Source: Anastrepha obliqua
Taxonomy: Eukaryota > Arthropoda > Insecta > Diptera > Tephritidae
Assembly (NCBI RefSeq): GCF_027943255.1
Contig: NC_072893.1
Location: 93,999,784 to 94,063,783, forward strand
Reading direction: 5' to 3'
Length of the DNA: 64,000 nt
Within the stretch, counting starts at the first letter, position 1, and the number at the start of each line of letters is the position of its first letter. This document shows positions 21,600 to 33,139 of the stretch, one piece after another. Under the pieces are notes generated by a model. It ran no database searches. It was not told the DNA's origin and saw nothing but the letters and a program-made list of their open reading frames with translations. A program made the position numbers and the translations under genes.

Positions 21600-23470
21600 A
21601 AATCAATGTAACGCTAAGTAAATAATACACAAATTCCAATTGCACGCGAGCGTGACAGGCCATACGCTGCTTCCAGCCACACCAGTGAGATGCTGTCCGC
21701 CTCATACGGTACTTTGGGGACGCAACAATGATCTTGAATACTATTGTTGCTAGGGTACCAATAAAATTGATAAAATTGCTGAACGATGACCAAAAGGCTT
21801 AGCGAAGAATACTATTTCTAATTGAAAAAAAAAAAAATACTTACAGAGAAATCAGTTAAATTGCTGCCAGCTATTTGTACAGTGCGCAGCTGCAAAGAAA
21901 ACAAAGACACTAAGAAGAGCATTAGCGGCAGCATGATATGTATTTATCCCCGAAACAGCTCATTCAGCAATCGTCAGTAATGACAACGACGCACATTTTT
22001 GTAGTATTCCTCAGAAATGTGCCGAAATGCGTGCAAAATATTTAAATTCAAAATTTACCATTCATGATTGTTTGCTTTTTCTTTACAAGTACTATTATAC
22101 ATTTTTTTCTTTCGTATTTTGTAAAGAAATTATAACAACAACTACGGTGCATAAATGTAAAAATGTAGGCATGTATGTGTAGTTACGTACTTAGTTTAGC
22201 AAAGAAACGCCTGAATGCATAAACCACTTGAGATAATTAAAGAAGTTTTGACGATATTGTAGAAGTGCAAAGATGGAAAAGTGAAATTCATAAATGCGTA
22301 CGCAAGAAGAAGGCGAATAGTCAGTATGTAATATAATGTGAAAAGAGTTCGATATGCTTTGAAATCGGTTGCTGCTATGTTGTTACATTAGATTTAATTC
22401 ATACGAGTATTATACTCACGCACTTGCACACAGTGTTGCCAATTTAGCGACTTTGTCGCTAGAATTCACGACTTTTGCTTGAGTCTTGGCGACAAAAAAA
22501 AAAGTTTTGACGACAAAAATGATTTAGCGACTTATCTGGCGACTTTTGGAGAACAAATCAAAACCGTTTTAGGCAATAGATACTTTTCTGTCAACTTGAT
22601 TACCCGTGAATGTCCTTTACCTTCCATACTCTAGAGTACCAATAACTATTGGTGTGTTATCGTCGATAAATTATCGATCTATAATTGAAATTTTAAATTT
22701 ATTTTCCATAAAAATTTAGGATGACAGTCTTTAATGGACACTTAATAAAATAAAAAAATCCGATCCACAAATTCCTTCATTTTCCCCCTAAAAAAATCAC
22801 TTATTTCTTTGGCTGTCACAGTGGTGTTCCACCTTAAAGCGTAGCTTTTATGACACTTTTTCTTTACTATGCTTAAATATATTTTATAAATCCATTTCAA
22901 GACTTTAATTGATAATAATATAGTAAATTGTTGTATGATTTGCCTGGTTTTATTATAAAAGCGTAATAGTTAATATTATTAATTTTATAAATTTTCAAAT
23001 TTCCATTTGAATCCAGTACTGGATCAACTTCGTAAATAACTTTTTCAACATTTCTTGATATTTTAAAGACACAAATGTTTTTCAGACACAAATTAACAAA
23101 GCGTTAGAAAATTTAGTAGATTTATCGAATCATAATAAAAAAAACCAGATTTCAGGAGATTGAAACTAACTTCCGTTGGGAATAGCGCATTGAATAATAC
23201 CCGAAAACAAGTGAAAGTTTGAAGTCGCTCAAAAATCGAGTAGATTTTTTTATAACCTGTTGAGCACTTTCTTCCAAATAACATAAGAGGCTTCCGCGCA
23301 AATGGGGTATAGCAAGACAGCGGACGTTTTCTCAATAGCTGCAAATTTGACGTCACCGCTCTGATCAGTGCAATTAATGTTGAGCGGTGATCGTCTCAAA
23401 TCGCTTGACAGGTGCATAAATTGCGCTTGGGTATCACACACCCCACCTTCTGCGGCATGTGTGTGTTTTT
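21600..23470. other. Upstream of gene 2, no gene recognised
   Basis: AT-rich region. Short repeats of GCGACTT/GTCGC occur near 22440-22550. No coding region can be supported. Confidence 0.5.
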
Positions 23471-23479
23471 TTACACATA

Positions 23480-24787
23480 CAAGGTGGCGCAAAAGTAACC
23501 TTGCGATGTTTTTTGGCTGTAATTTAAAAAAAAAATGAAAAACTTTGATTCTTCTTGTGGATTATTTTTATTTGGTCCTTTAATTTTTTTTACATCAAAT
23601 CGAGAATATGATGTCATGTAAATGGCCGCCGCCACAGTTGATTGCCATTTGAGCCATTTTTATGGCATTTTCCATCACTTTGGCCAAAACTTCCGGCGAT
23701 AGGTCCTCACATTCTTGACGGATATTGTCTTTAAGAGCTGCAAGAGTCTGAGGCTTGTTGACATAAACCCGCGACTTCAAAAAGCCCCACAAAAAGAAGT
23801 CTGGAGCGGTCAAATCAGGCGATCTTGCTGGCCAGTGCAAATCGCCAAAACGGGAGATTAGGCGCCTGGGAAATGCATCCTTCAGCATATCGGTTGTGGC
23901 ACGTGCAGTGTGTGGCGTTGCACCGTCCTGTTGGAACCACATGTTTTCCAATCCCAATTCATCAAGTTGCGGCAAAAAGAACTCGTTGATCATTGCTCTG
24001 TAGCGCTCACCATTCACAGTAACCGTTTGGCCCGCGACGTCTTCGAAGAAAAGAGGTCCGATGACTCCTCCAGCGAAAACAGCACACCATACCGTGACTT
24101 TGAGCGAGTGTAATGGCTCTTCGTGGGTTACATGCGGATTTTCAGTGCCCCAGAAGCGTAAATTTTGCTTATTTACGTACCCGCTAAGATGGAAATGGGC
24201 CTCATTACTTATGATTATTTTTGATGAAAAATCTTCTGCCTCTTGGTGGTGATTAAGGATGGCTTGAGCGTATGTTAGACGCGAGTGGCGGACAGCAGCT
24301 AACAGCTGATGCACCGTCTGGACTTTCTATGGAAACACCTTCAAATCTTGTACCAAAATTCGACTGATACCCATTTGCGTGGCACGTCGTCTGGTCGATG
24401 TCGACGGCGCTTCCATGACATCCTCGGCTACAGCAGCAATATTCTCTGCAGAACGGCTACTCCGGGGTCTGCCACGCCTGGCAGCATCTCGTGTTGTGTC
24501 AGTCTCTTCGAGGCGAGCGGCTAAACGTCGCAGTGTTTCACCAGTAGGCTTTGGACGGCGAGGAAATCTGCGACGAAATTCACGTTGTGCCAAAGTCACC
24601 GACCGATTATTGGTCAAATAAATAGTCAGCAATATTCCGCGTTCTGGAGCAGTGTCGCGTAACATTGTTTATTAACGTGTATTTCGCATGTGTTTACTAC
24701 ACAAATGTCAAAACAGAACTGACATTAGGGGCCAATCGCAAAATTTATAGCATTTTCTGATAGGAGGATTACTTTAGCGCCACCTGT
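23480..24787 (-). mobile_element. DD41D (rosa-like) element, 1308 bp
   Basis: Left end CAAGGTGGCGCAAAAGTAAC and right end, reverse complemented, ACAGGTGGCGCTAAAGTAAT are flanked by TA (23478-23479, 24788-24789). The single internal frame encodes the transposase of the next entry. Same ends as the MITEs at 4.1 and 16.0 kb, so this is a plausible former master copy. Confidence 0.85.
23595..24665 (-). pseudogene. DD41D transposase, one stop, D-to-N
   Basis: This frame of 357 codons begins at ATG 24665 and ends at 23595. The N-terminal half holds an HTH-type region (VTLAQREFRRRFPRRPKPTG). The catalytic half has IISNEAHFHLSGYVNKQN, NGERYRAMINEFFLP, WFQQDGATPHTARATTDML and SPDLTAPDFFLWGFLKSRVY. 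I count 41 residues between the second and third Asp (DD41D). Two defects stand out. One is an in-frame TAG near 24322. The other is Asn where sister copies have the first catalytic Asp (SNEAHF against SDEAHF at 33.7 and 53.15 kb). Otherwise the frame is unbroken, so the copy is fairly young. Confidence 0.9.
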
Positions 24788-24789
24788 TA

Positions 24790-25390
24790 TATTTATGTAT
24801 GTTTAATATTTGCAGTTGATTTTTTTATTAAAACTTGTATCGGCTAATAAAATCTGAAATATTACGAGCCCTTTTTGACGAAGATAATTTCGGTACATAG
24901 TATTTGAATGAAGAGCAGGTGTCTGATAATGCCTTTGTTCATATGAGTACTCAAAGCGACACGTTCAGAGAAGTGCATGCTGACTTACCATCCTCTGAAT
25001 CTGACAGTGATGATGTACCACTCTGAAAGTTTTCCAAAAAATTCATTAGGAATTTTTTTTTTGTGTTATTCCTTTATTATTACACTTGGGCTTCAACAAA
25101 CTGTTTAAATCTTACTCTATTAATCGCTGTTTTCTTTACGACATCCCACGTTTGGTTAACTGCTTGCAATTCATGAAAGTTAGAACGCCCCCAAGTATTT
25201 CGTGGACGACCGTGTCGTCTGTATTCTTGTGGGCTCCATTCCAATGCTGTTCTGCTAATGCTTTCACTGTCCTTCCTGAGAGTGTGTCCGATCCATCGTC
25301 ATTTACGACCTCTTATCACCTCTTGGATTGGATCTTGCTCGGTGATCTGCCACACGTCCGTATTTTGGATAGTGTTCGGCCAAAAGAATT
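24790..25390. other. No gene recognised
   Basis: Spacer between two DNA transposons. The 137-codon plus-strand frame at 25086 starts inside low-complexity sequence and shows no domain. Confidence 0.5.
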
Positions 25391-25396
25391 TACATA

Positions 25397-26677
25397 TTGG
25401 GTAGTCGAAAAAGTCTTTTCGTATTTTGTCAATAGATATCGTTGGAGTCATCTATCTCCACTGCTGCTAATCACATTGTGTCATATCATATGGTGTTAGA
25501 AAGGTGACATTTTAAGCTTCATTTAACCAAAAAAAAATTAAATTTGGAGAAGTTGAAAAAAGTTCAAAGCTGTTCAAAAATGAGTGAAAATAATGAAGAA
25601 ATTCGCTATATTTTGAAATTTTTGTATAAAAAAGGGAAGAATGCCACGCAAGCCACAAATGAAATTTGTGAAATTTACAGAGACGATGCTGTATCAGTTC
25701 GTGTAGCACAACAATGGCTCGCTCGCTTCTGTTCTGGAAATTTCGATGTGAAAGATGCACCTCGCTCCGGTCGACCTATCCGTGAAAAAGTCGATGAAAT
25801 TATGGAAAAGATTGACCAGGACCGTCACATAAGCTGCCATGACATCGCCAAGGCACTAAACATTCATCATCAAACGGTTTTGAACCATTTAAAAAACGCT
25901 GGTTACAAAAAGAAGCTCGATGTTTGGGTACCACATAAATTGTCTGTGAAAAATTTAATGGACCGAATTAACATCTGCGATTCTTTGCTGAAACGAAATG
26001 AAATCGAACCATTTCTGAAGCGAATGGTAACAGGAGACGAAAAGTGGATCAAATACGACAATAATGTGCGAAAAAGATCATGGTGCAAGGGTGGTGAAGC
26101 TCAACAAATGGTCGCAAAGCAGGGATTGACGCTTCGAAGGGTTATGCTGTTTGTTTGGTGGGATTGGAAAGGAATCATCCACTATGAGCTACTCCAGCCT
26201 GCTCGAACGTTTGATTCTACACTTTACTGTCAACAACTGATGAGATTGAAGCAAGCAATCGAAAACAAACGGCCAGAACTGATCAGCAGAAAGGGCGTCG
26301 TCTTCCATCAGGACAACGCTAGGCCACACACATCTTTGATGACTCGGCAAAAACTGGGAGAGCTTGGTTGGGAAGTTTTGATGCATCCAGCGTATAGCCC
26401 TGACCTTGCACCATCGGACTACCATTTGTTTCGGTCAATGCAGAACACCCTTAATGGAGTAAAGTTGGCTTCAAGAGAAGCCTGTGAAAATTGTCGCAGT
26501 TTTTCGCCGAGAAACCACAAAGGTTTTACACTGATGGAATAATGTCTCTAGAAGAGAAATGGCAAAAGGTGGTCGACCAAAATGGTACATATTTGGTTTA
26601 ATAAAGTTCATTATAAATATAAAAAAAATGAGTTGAAGTTTGATTAGAAATACGAAAAGACTTTTTCGATTACCCAA
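25397..26677 (+). mobile_element. mariner, 1281 bp, intact ends
   Basis: TTGGGTAGTCGAAAAAGTCT begins the element and AGACTTTTTCGATTACCCAA ends it, a near-perfect inverted repeat. TA flanks both sides (25395-25396, 26678-26679). Length and layout are those of a full mariner. Confidence 0.92.
25580..26601 (+). pseudogene. mariner transposase, one frameshift
   Basis: ATG 25580 opens a frame with HTH regions (IRYILKFLYKKGKNATQA; DIAKALNIHHQTVLNHLKNA), the WVPHKL motif, and catalytic Asps in TGDEKW, FHQDNARPHT and YSPDLAPSDYHLFRSM with DD34D spacing. The frame is open to about 26490, where REACEN is followed by a wrong frame. A 4-base deletion between TTG repeats would explain it. The correct frame resumes as FFAEKPQRFYTDG and ends at a stop at 26599-26601. 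The lesion is past all catalytic residues. Similar to the SETMAR/Hsmar1-like (cecropia-type) mariners. Confidence 0.9.
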
Positions 26678-26689
26678 TATAATCCGAAG

Positions 26690-27320
26690 GTATTTATTTG
26701 TGAAGCTTTGTAGTTTATGTGTAATGCTCCTCTACACCAGCCACGTTTCACCGTCACATAATACAGATGTTACCCATGCGTTGAATACTCTTATTTTAGT
26801 TTTCTGCGAGATTTGTGTACTTTTCCAAATTGGCTGTAACCGTCCAAAAGCTGATCTAGCTTTACGTAGACAGTTGCGTCTTCTTCATTTCCACCATTCT
26901 CATTGCTACCGTTTTCTTGCTGTTTATTTCTAGACCAACGTTTCGTGCAGCGGTGACTAGAAAATCGATTTTGGCCTGCATGTCGGAATGCCTGTGTGAA
27001 AGTACGCAAATATCGTCAGCATAGTCGAGGTCGTGTAGTTGACGGGATAGCGTCCATCACTTCATCGAGTGTGACCGCGAAAAGAAGTGGCTACAGTGGA
27101 CAGCCCTGTTTTACGCTGGATATTGTTCTAAATGGAGTGCTTGTGGCGCCATTGTGGAGAGCCGTTCGCTCTGCAGTGTAGTAGAGTCCCTTTATAATCT
27201 GCACAATTTTTATAGGAACTCCTTTTTTCAAGGAAGATTATATTGCAGTGCGCTTGTTGGTGTCAAAAGCCTTCTGGAAATCAATGAACACCATATAAAG
27301 TGGCGTGTTCCATTCTAAAG
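26690..27320 (-). mobile_element. RTE-type LINE fragment (RT palm)
   Basis: Minus-strand pieces read YMVFIDFQKAFDT (motif A), IVQIIKGLYYTAERTALHNG, then VKQGCPL and LLFAVTLDEVMDAI (motif B, ~27100) and Q-A-F-R-H-A-G further on. The order and residues are those of an RTE-clade reverse transcriptase. Several stops are present. Other RTE parts lie at 29.4-30.0 and 55.7-57.0 kb. Confidence 0.65.
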
Positions 27321-27329
27321 ATTGTTCTG

Positions 27330-28079
27330 TAATTAGATAGAATGACTAGTCATCTATAAAAAATGTAATACACTGATATGTTTGGAATATGCAGACTTTT
27401 TTTTGTTAAGATTGTGGTTTTTGATTTCAACTAACATTTTTTATTTTTGCAATAAATTATCAATTAGTATAGGTACATACTCTGCAGTGATTCTAGATAA
27501 AATGTACTATTTAAATTTTATTTTCAACAAAAGACTTGATAATTCGCTTTTTTTTAATAAAGGTCTATTAAAATGTATAAATAAATACGTATTTTACTTA
27601 AACAGGTTCATTATTAGTTATTAAAATAAATTATTTTTTTTTAATGGCGTAATCAAACCCCACCGAGCATGACATGTGAGATTTGGTCATTAGTGGTCAC
27701 TACGTGAGGTTAATTATGCGAGCACAAGTATATAAATCAATTTGTTCAGGATGATGAGACGAGTCTATAAAGCCACATACATCCGTCCGTGCACATGATG
27801 ACTCGAACAAAAAATAATGCAGTAGAATCCAGGTCGTGTGAACTAAACTGTATAAGAACTGCTCACTCAACTAAGATTGTTCATAAGAATTTAAAGGCCC
27901 TTTGAGTAAATTCATTCATTAAACAAATATTTCTATTTAAAATATCACTGTAATGTAAAATATATAGTAGATGAAACCGCTTCTGACGCGCTGTAACCGC
28001 TCACATGTCTACTTTACAGAGTACTCAGAGCAGTTCAGTTAAGCCGCGGTTCATTCAACTGCGATTATATGTAAAAAGT
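27330..28079. other. No gene recognised
   Basis: AT-rich spacer; no coding feature supported. Confidence 0.5.
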
Positions 28080-28140
28080 TCTTCTTCTTCTTAACTGGTG
28101 CGTTAACCGCTTATGCGATTTTGGCCGAATTTAACCTGTT
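28080..28140 (-). mobile_element. RTE LINE 3' terminus
   Basis: TTCTTCTTCTTCTTAACTGG then CGATTTTGGCCGAATTTAAC. This is nearly the same as 55757-55820, the 3' end of an RTE copy with a (GAA)n tail on the minus strand. Only the terminal ~60 bp survive. Confidence 0.6.
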
Positions 28141-28197
28141 AAGTGATTATGTCGTATATACCTATGCGTCAATTTCAAAAGTTCATTTTTTAGTTAA

Positions 28198-28876
28198 GGG
28201 GGGAGCTTGGTTCATAAGGTTAAAAAAATCAATTTTTTTTTCGTTTTATGCGATCCCTAATATATTTTAGAATATTCACACAAAGTTACAGAGCCTAATT
28301 CTCAATATTTCCGTAGATACAAAGCCAAAGGTAGGCGAGCGTTAAGTAGTTACGCTGTGACCGGGCAGCTATAGTACAAACTTTATCTTCTTTTCTCGAC
28401 TTTTCATTTTTATGATTTCTTTGAATTGGCGTACATGAACGAAAAAAAACTAATGAACCTTTTGAAATGAATCATAGCTTGTATTAGTATTAAATTCTCT
28501 TCTATTTGAACTAACAAAATAGATAAAAAAAATATTTCAATATTTTTATACCAAGTTGAAGTGAATTTTTTTTTTTATAGAAAGGCATTTTTTTTCTTTA
28601 AAACCTCCAAAAAGTTGAAATTTTGGAATTTCTCTCAGATAATAATTACGAGCTGTATCTTGTACGCCAGTTGGAAACTCCAGCGTTGCAGCGCTCTACT
28701 AATTTCTATGTTAAACATTTTTTCCAACTTATTTTAATCAGTACACAAATTTTTTATACTTTTTAAATGTTCATTAAAAGATAGAAAAAACTTTGTAGTG
28801 CTAAATTAATTTTTTCCTTAAAAAAAACAAATCGCAAAGAGATGCAATTTTTAAACCTCATAAACCAGGCTCCCCC
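28198..28876. mobile_element. Foldback MITE, 679 bp, TTAA-type site
   Basis: The left end GGGGGGAGCTTGGTTCATAA mirrors the right end TTTATGAACC-like CATAAACCAGGCTCCCCC (28855-28876). TTAA precedes it at 28194-28197 and TTCA follows. Noncoding, with T-rich blocks inside. Resembles the 31600-32321 element in ends (run of G), length and TTAA target. Confidence 0.7.
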
Positions 28877-29192
28877 TTCAATGTCGTACTTGTGCGTCAT
28901 GCCGCAAATTGCTATGAAAATTATAGTTAAGCAAAAAACCAAAATTTCCCTTTTATTTTGACATTATAAAGTAAGCATGAACACTGAATTTCCTGATAAT
29001 CGTTATCATAATTGTTCAGCCAAAGCGCACGGTGAATCCCATATTTGGCTGAAAACCGGTTTTGCATCGACGGTCTTCACTTGAAATTAATTCAGCACAG
29101 TAAATCGAGCTGTCTTAGAAAAACTAATCGCTTAACATGTTAACAAAGCGCGAGCTACCAACCCAACACCCTTGCCACCAGTTCTCAGGAAT

Positions 29193-29346
29193 GGGACTCA
29201 ACAACACACAAACACATATACACTGATCCTTTGTAAAACACACAAACACACATAAATGTAAGGGACTAGAAAGGGACTTATCAACACACAAACACATATA
29301 CACTGATTCCTTGTAAAAACACACAAACACACATAAATGTAAGAAA
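29193..29346. repeat. Tandem repeat, ~80 bp unit, two copies
   Basis: The block from GGGACTCAACAACACACAAA (29193) recurs from GGGACTTATCAACACACAAA (29273) and includes CACATATACACTGAT and CACATAAATGTAAG in both. A local duplication of an AC-rich microsatellite-like unit. Confidence 0.75.
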
Positions 29347-29399
29347 CTGAGAATACTGAAATAAAAAATCACTTCTGGCTTTGCATTCGAATTGAATTG

Positions 29400-30015
29400 T
29401 CATTTGGCTACAACAAGTGAAGCCAAGTCCTTTTCCATCTGATATTATTAACATAGAGAAGCTGGTACCGCATCGAATACTTTCAGAGCCGGAGCGTCTG
29501 TATCCATTCGGACGACAAGGCCCAGCCAACGTAGCCGCTGGATCTTTTTGCGCTGCGCTATGTCTATGCCGTCATAAGGCTCATACAGCTCATCGTTCCA
29601 TCGCCTGCGATATTCGCCGTTGCCAACGTGCAAAGGTCCAAAAATCTTACGCACAATCTTTCACTCAAACACTCTAAGGGAGGCCTCATCGGATATTGTC
29701 ATCATCCAAACTTTTGCGCAATACTTTAAGACGGTCATGATGAAGTGCTTAGGTTTGTTCATTAAGAGAGCACTTTACTACTCAGTTGCCTACTTAGTCC
29801 AAAGTAGCACTTGTTGGCAAGAGAGATTCTACGTTGGATTTCAAAGCTGAAGTGTTATCGATGTTAATGATTGCTTAATAAACGAAGTATTTTACAACCT
29901 CGAATTCATAACTGTCAACAGTGACGTGGGTGCCGATATGCGAGTGCGCCGACTGTTTGTTTGATGACAGGAGGTACTTTGTTTTGTCCTCGTTCACCGC
30001 CAGAAGCATACGCTT
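29400..30015 (-). mobile_element. RTE-type LINE C-terminal fragment
   Basis: From the 5' side on the minus strand: MLLAVNEDKTKYLLSS (30000) and FEVVKYFVY (29880), then MRKIFGPLHVGNGEYRRRWN, DELYEPYDGIDIAQRKKIQR and LRWLGLVVRMD (29654-29510). These are the ordered palm-end and C-terminal motifs of RTE elements. Stops and an insertion interrupt it. Confidence 0.75.
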
Positions 30016-30129
30016 TGTAAAATTGCGTGATTTAAATGCCCACCATGTGGCGCGCCTATGCATGATATATGTAAGTTTTTATCAACCGCAGCCTACATAC
30101 GATAATGCGCATTTTTTATCTAACACTGT

Positions 30130-30290
30130 CCCCAGCAACAATCTCTGGCCTATGGCAAAGCAAACACCTGTTCGCCTTGAAATTCGGCGTCGGAAATGGA
30201 AATGGATTGGCCATGCTCTATGGAAACCCAATGAGACATCACCAAAAAAGAGCTTTACCACCAAAAAGAAATTCCGTATTTTACGACACG
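30130..30290 (+). mobile_element. LINE C-terminal scrap
   Basis: NNLWPMAKQTPVRLEIRRRK then WIGHALWK resembles the C-terminal WIGH-L-R-K motif found after RT in some insect LINEs. Only about 50 codons remain. Confidence 0.5.
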
Positions 30291-30319
30291 TAGTTCTTAA
30301 TAATCGACCATTTTCATAA

Positions 30320-31030
30320 TAAGTTTCAATAGTTTCAACGCGTTGTTCTTTTGTGTAAAATGTCTACTTGATAAGTGTCAAAAATAACAAAACAAAAACA
30401 ATGTACCGTCTAGGAATTATTCACTACCGACAGTTAGGCGTCACTTTTGAGAAGCCCTTTATATCAATCCTCTATTATAGAGGTGCTTGTTTCCTATCAT
30501 TTAGTTTGCTATGAGGAAAAACTAAAGAGCGAATGTTATCATGGCATAAAGTGCTGAATTCGTGACCACCGCTGTATGTGAAAAATATGGTGGCAGATAA
30601 TTTTAAGTAAATTCAATCAAAGTAAATGAAGCGATATTCGTCTTATTACAAGTATAGAAATTTACCTTAACCGTCATAGGCCTGAGGGCATGCCTCGATC
30701 GGTTTTTCTCGTCTGATAATTGCATAGGTTCTTCTTCTTTATTTGCTATTCGTATTTGAGTGCAAGCAGTTATACAAATGAAAAAGAATTTGTTTAATAA
30801 AAATTATGAACTTTATTTGAAAATAATTCGCGGTCTCTAGCTGCTTCCAAGAGATGAACCACGTGTTGTACACCGTTCCACTGCCTTATGTTCCTCCATC
30901 AAAAAAACTAATCACTGCGATATGAGTTGTAGCAGTTCATATTTCAGATTTTGCAGAATATGACCCAGATGCGACGTTTTTCTAGGTTTAATACACCTGA
31001 GTAGTTGCCTGTCACCGTGAACTCTTCGCA
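30320..31030. other. No gene recognised
   Basis: AT-rich spacer; nothing supported. Confidence 0.45.
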
Positions 31031-31039
31031 GCACTTCTT

Positions 31040-31420
31040 CATTACAAATGTTTTCGCAAACTTCAGGAAGCTCGCAAACTTCAGGAAGATGTTAACAAAA
31101 TCACCGAATGGGCTACTAAGTGGCGTATAAAACTTAATGAAGCCAAGTCACTTCATGTGGATTTTACAAACAAAAAAATTCAATATCATCCTGTATATAT
31201 TTCTGGCACGAAAATTCCTTATTCCTGATTTACATCGTGACCTAAAGATGTCATTAGTATCAGAAGTTGTCAAACGTTACGCTGTAGCACATGCCGAAAG
31301 GCTCGAAAAACCCGGAGGCTCGGCGACTTGCCAATTTAGATGATCAATGCCGGAGACTTAAACGAAAAAAACCAAATGATCTTGTTCCAGAAATTTTGAT
31401 GACTGACAAATATATGTAAA
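31040..31420 (+). mobile_element. Jockey-type LINE fragment
   Basis: The plus strand reads LQEDVNKITEWATKWRIKLN, EAKSLHVDFTNKKIQYHPVY and ISGTKIPY, which is RT C-side sequence. It then jumps by deletion to DLHRDLKMSLVSEVVKRYAV and AHAERLEKP, the end of a jockey ORF2. Similar residues occur in the jockey copy at 42.7 kb (VNIDKSVHVTF, VYINATPIP), so the clade call is reasonable. Confidence 0.7.
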
Positions 31421-31599
31421 TTTCTGTCAGCTATCTTCCAGTTATATACGTATTTCCTGTAAATACTGTTGAATTTAATAAAATAAAAAATAAATACTTG
31501 ATAGTTGTGAACTAGGTGTAATAGAATGAAATGTATTTAAATATTTATAACGTTTCAATAAAAAAAAATAAAATAAAATAATTAAAAAATTTTTTTTAA

Positions 31600-32321
31600 G
31601 GGGGTAGTATGGTTAATTCGGTGTAAAACAAGCATATTTTTCGAAATTTTTTTTGTCGACACAGTTGATTTATTCAAAATTTTAAAATTACTTCATTATA
31701 AAGTCATATTTAAAGAATATTGTGTGAAATTTTCATTGATTTTTATGAACAAATGAGTTGGTGGCAGCGAATCTTCGCGGACGTCTCATAAAAAAGTTTT
31801 ATTGCGGTGTCCCTCAGAACTCATTACTGGATCAACTAAAATCAAAAAACCAAATTGATTTCATCAGCTAATAAAGTTTCGCAGGTAACAACGTCGAATT
31901 TTTTTTTTTTTTTTTTTTTTAATTTTTTAAAGCGCTTTGAAGTCAAAACACCGATTTTTCATAAAAAAAACTTGAAAACTTTGTTGTTTTAAAATATGAC
32001 AAAATTAAAAAAAAAAAAAAAACTCGACGTCATTACCTCGTGAATAAAGTAAAGAAACAAAAAAACCAAATTTGAAAAGAATCGGTGCAGTAGATATGAA
32101 TCTACAGTGGACACCGACCGTAAAAAAGGCAAGTGTGAGAAAAACGCGTTTAAAGATTTTCGGCAGCGTGAAATCCGGTTGGAGAGGTAGATACTTAATC
32201 CTTTGTGTCTTTGTCAATTTTACTCTAATGCACTTCAAACTTTCACACAATAATCTTAAGATGTTATAGAATAATTAAAAAAAAAAAAAAAATGAAAAAA
32301 AAAAAATACCATACTACCCCC
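31600..32321. mobile_element. Foldback MITE, 722 bp, TTAA target
   Basis: TTAA (31596-31599) then GGGGGTAGTATGGTTAATTC at the left; AATACCATACTACCCCC then TTAA (32322-32325) at the right. Terminal inverted repeat of about 14 bp; the target duplication TTAA is exact. The interior is noncoding and rich in A/T runs. TTAA suggests piggyBac mobilisation, but the G-run ends are not the classic CCC. Confidence 0.8.
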
Positions 32322-32329
32322 TTAAGTAA

Positions 32330-33136
32330 TCCCCGGAGAAGCCAAATGTCAACTGCTTTCAGTCTGTTCATGTCTGACAATTCGATTGCCCATATTTCCA
32401 AGCATTTTACGACACGTATTTTCAATTGCATAGGTTACATAAATCAAACCTTACCGCATTTAACCAAAATTCTTCGTTACAATACTACTGTACAAAATTG
32501 CTCTCTTAGATTTGGCCAGTTTGAGGGTTAACTACCTTAAAGCCTAAGTTATGTATATGTAAAATAGTTTAGTTTATCATTTTATACGTGCATGTGCGGA
32601 AAAGTAAATCGAGCCAGAAAGCATCATTAGAAAGCAACATTTTATGAATCTAAACAATTACTTTCTTTGCATAATTTTAGGCATGTATGGAATGCGCGAA
32701 CTCAACAAACTTCCACTGTTTTGACCAAATTTGTGTATTCGACTTGCCACACCAAACGCAAATGCGGTTAGCGTTGTCGAAATTTACCCTTATCCAGATG
32801 TATTCCATGAACTGCAGCAAAGGCTTGGCTAGCAAGTACCCATTTTTTTAATGGCGCCTCATAGGGACGCCAGTGATTTAAATTTTTATCCTAAAGTAAT
32901 TAGATAACCAATGTTGAAAACAAACTTTAAGAAATTCCATCAATGCCAAGGCAAAAATTTAAAATGTTACAGCTCATTTCCTCACCGATTAGAGACAAGT
33001 GTGGAAATGTTTACTACTATCGAAATTTTATGTTGAAGTCAGCAAATCTTCAGTGCAATTTCCCTTTTCTAAGGTTCAGTGGGACCTCTATAGCAAAAGT
33101 TTCGAGAAAAAATTTGAAAAAAAAATACTACTACTA
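32330..33136. other. No gene recognised
   Basis: No coding region supported; short open frames here have no domain. Confidence 0.45.
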
Positions 33137-33139
33137 CTA

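Noticed and set aside
24379..24621. Plus-strand frame over the DD41D N-terminus
   Set aside because: Antisense shadow of the transposase.
25086..25499. 137-codon plus-strand frame before the 25.4 kb mariner
   Set aside because: It crosses the mariner left end and has no recognisable motif.
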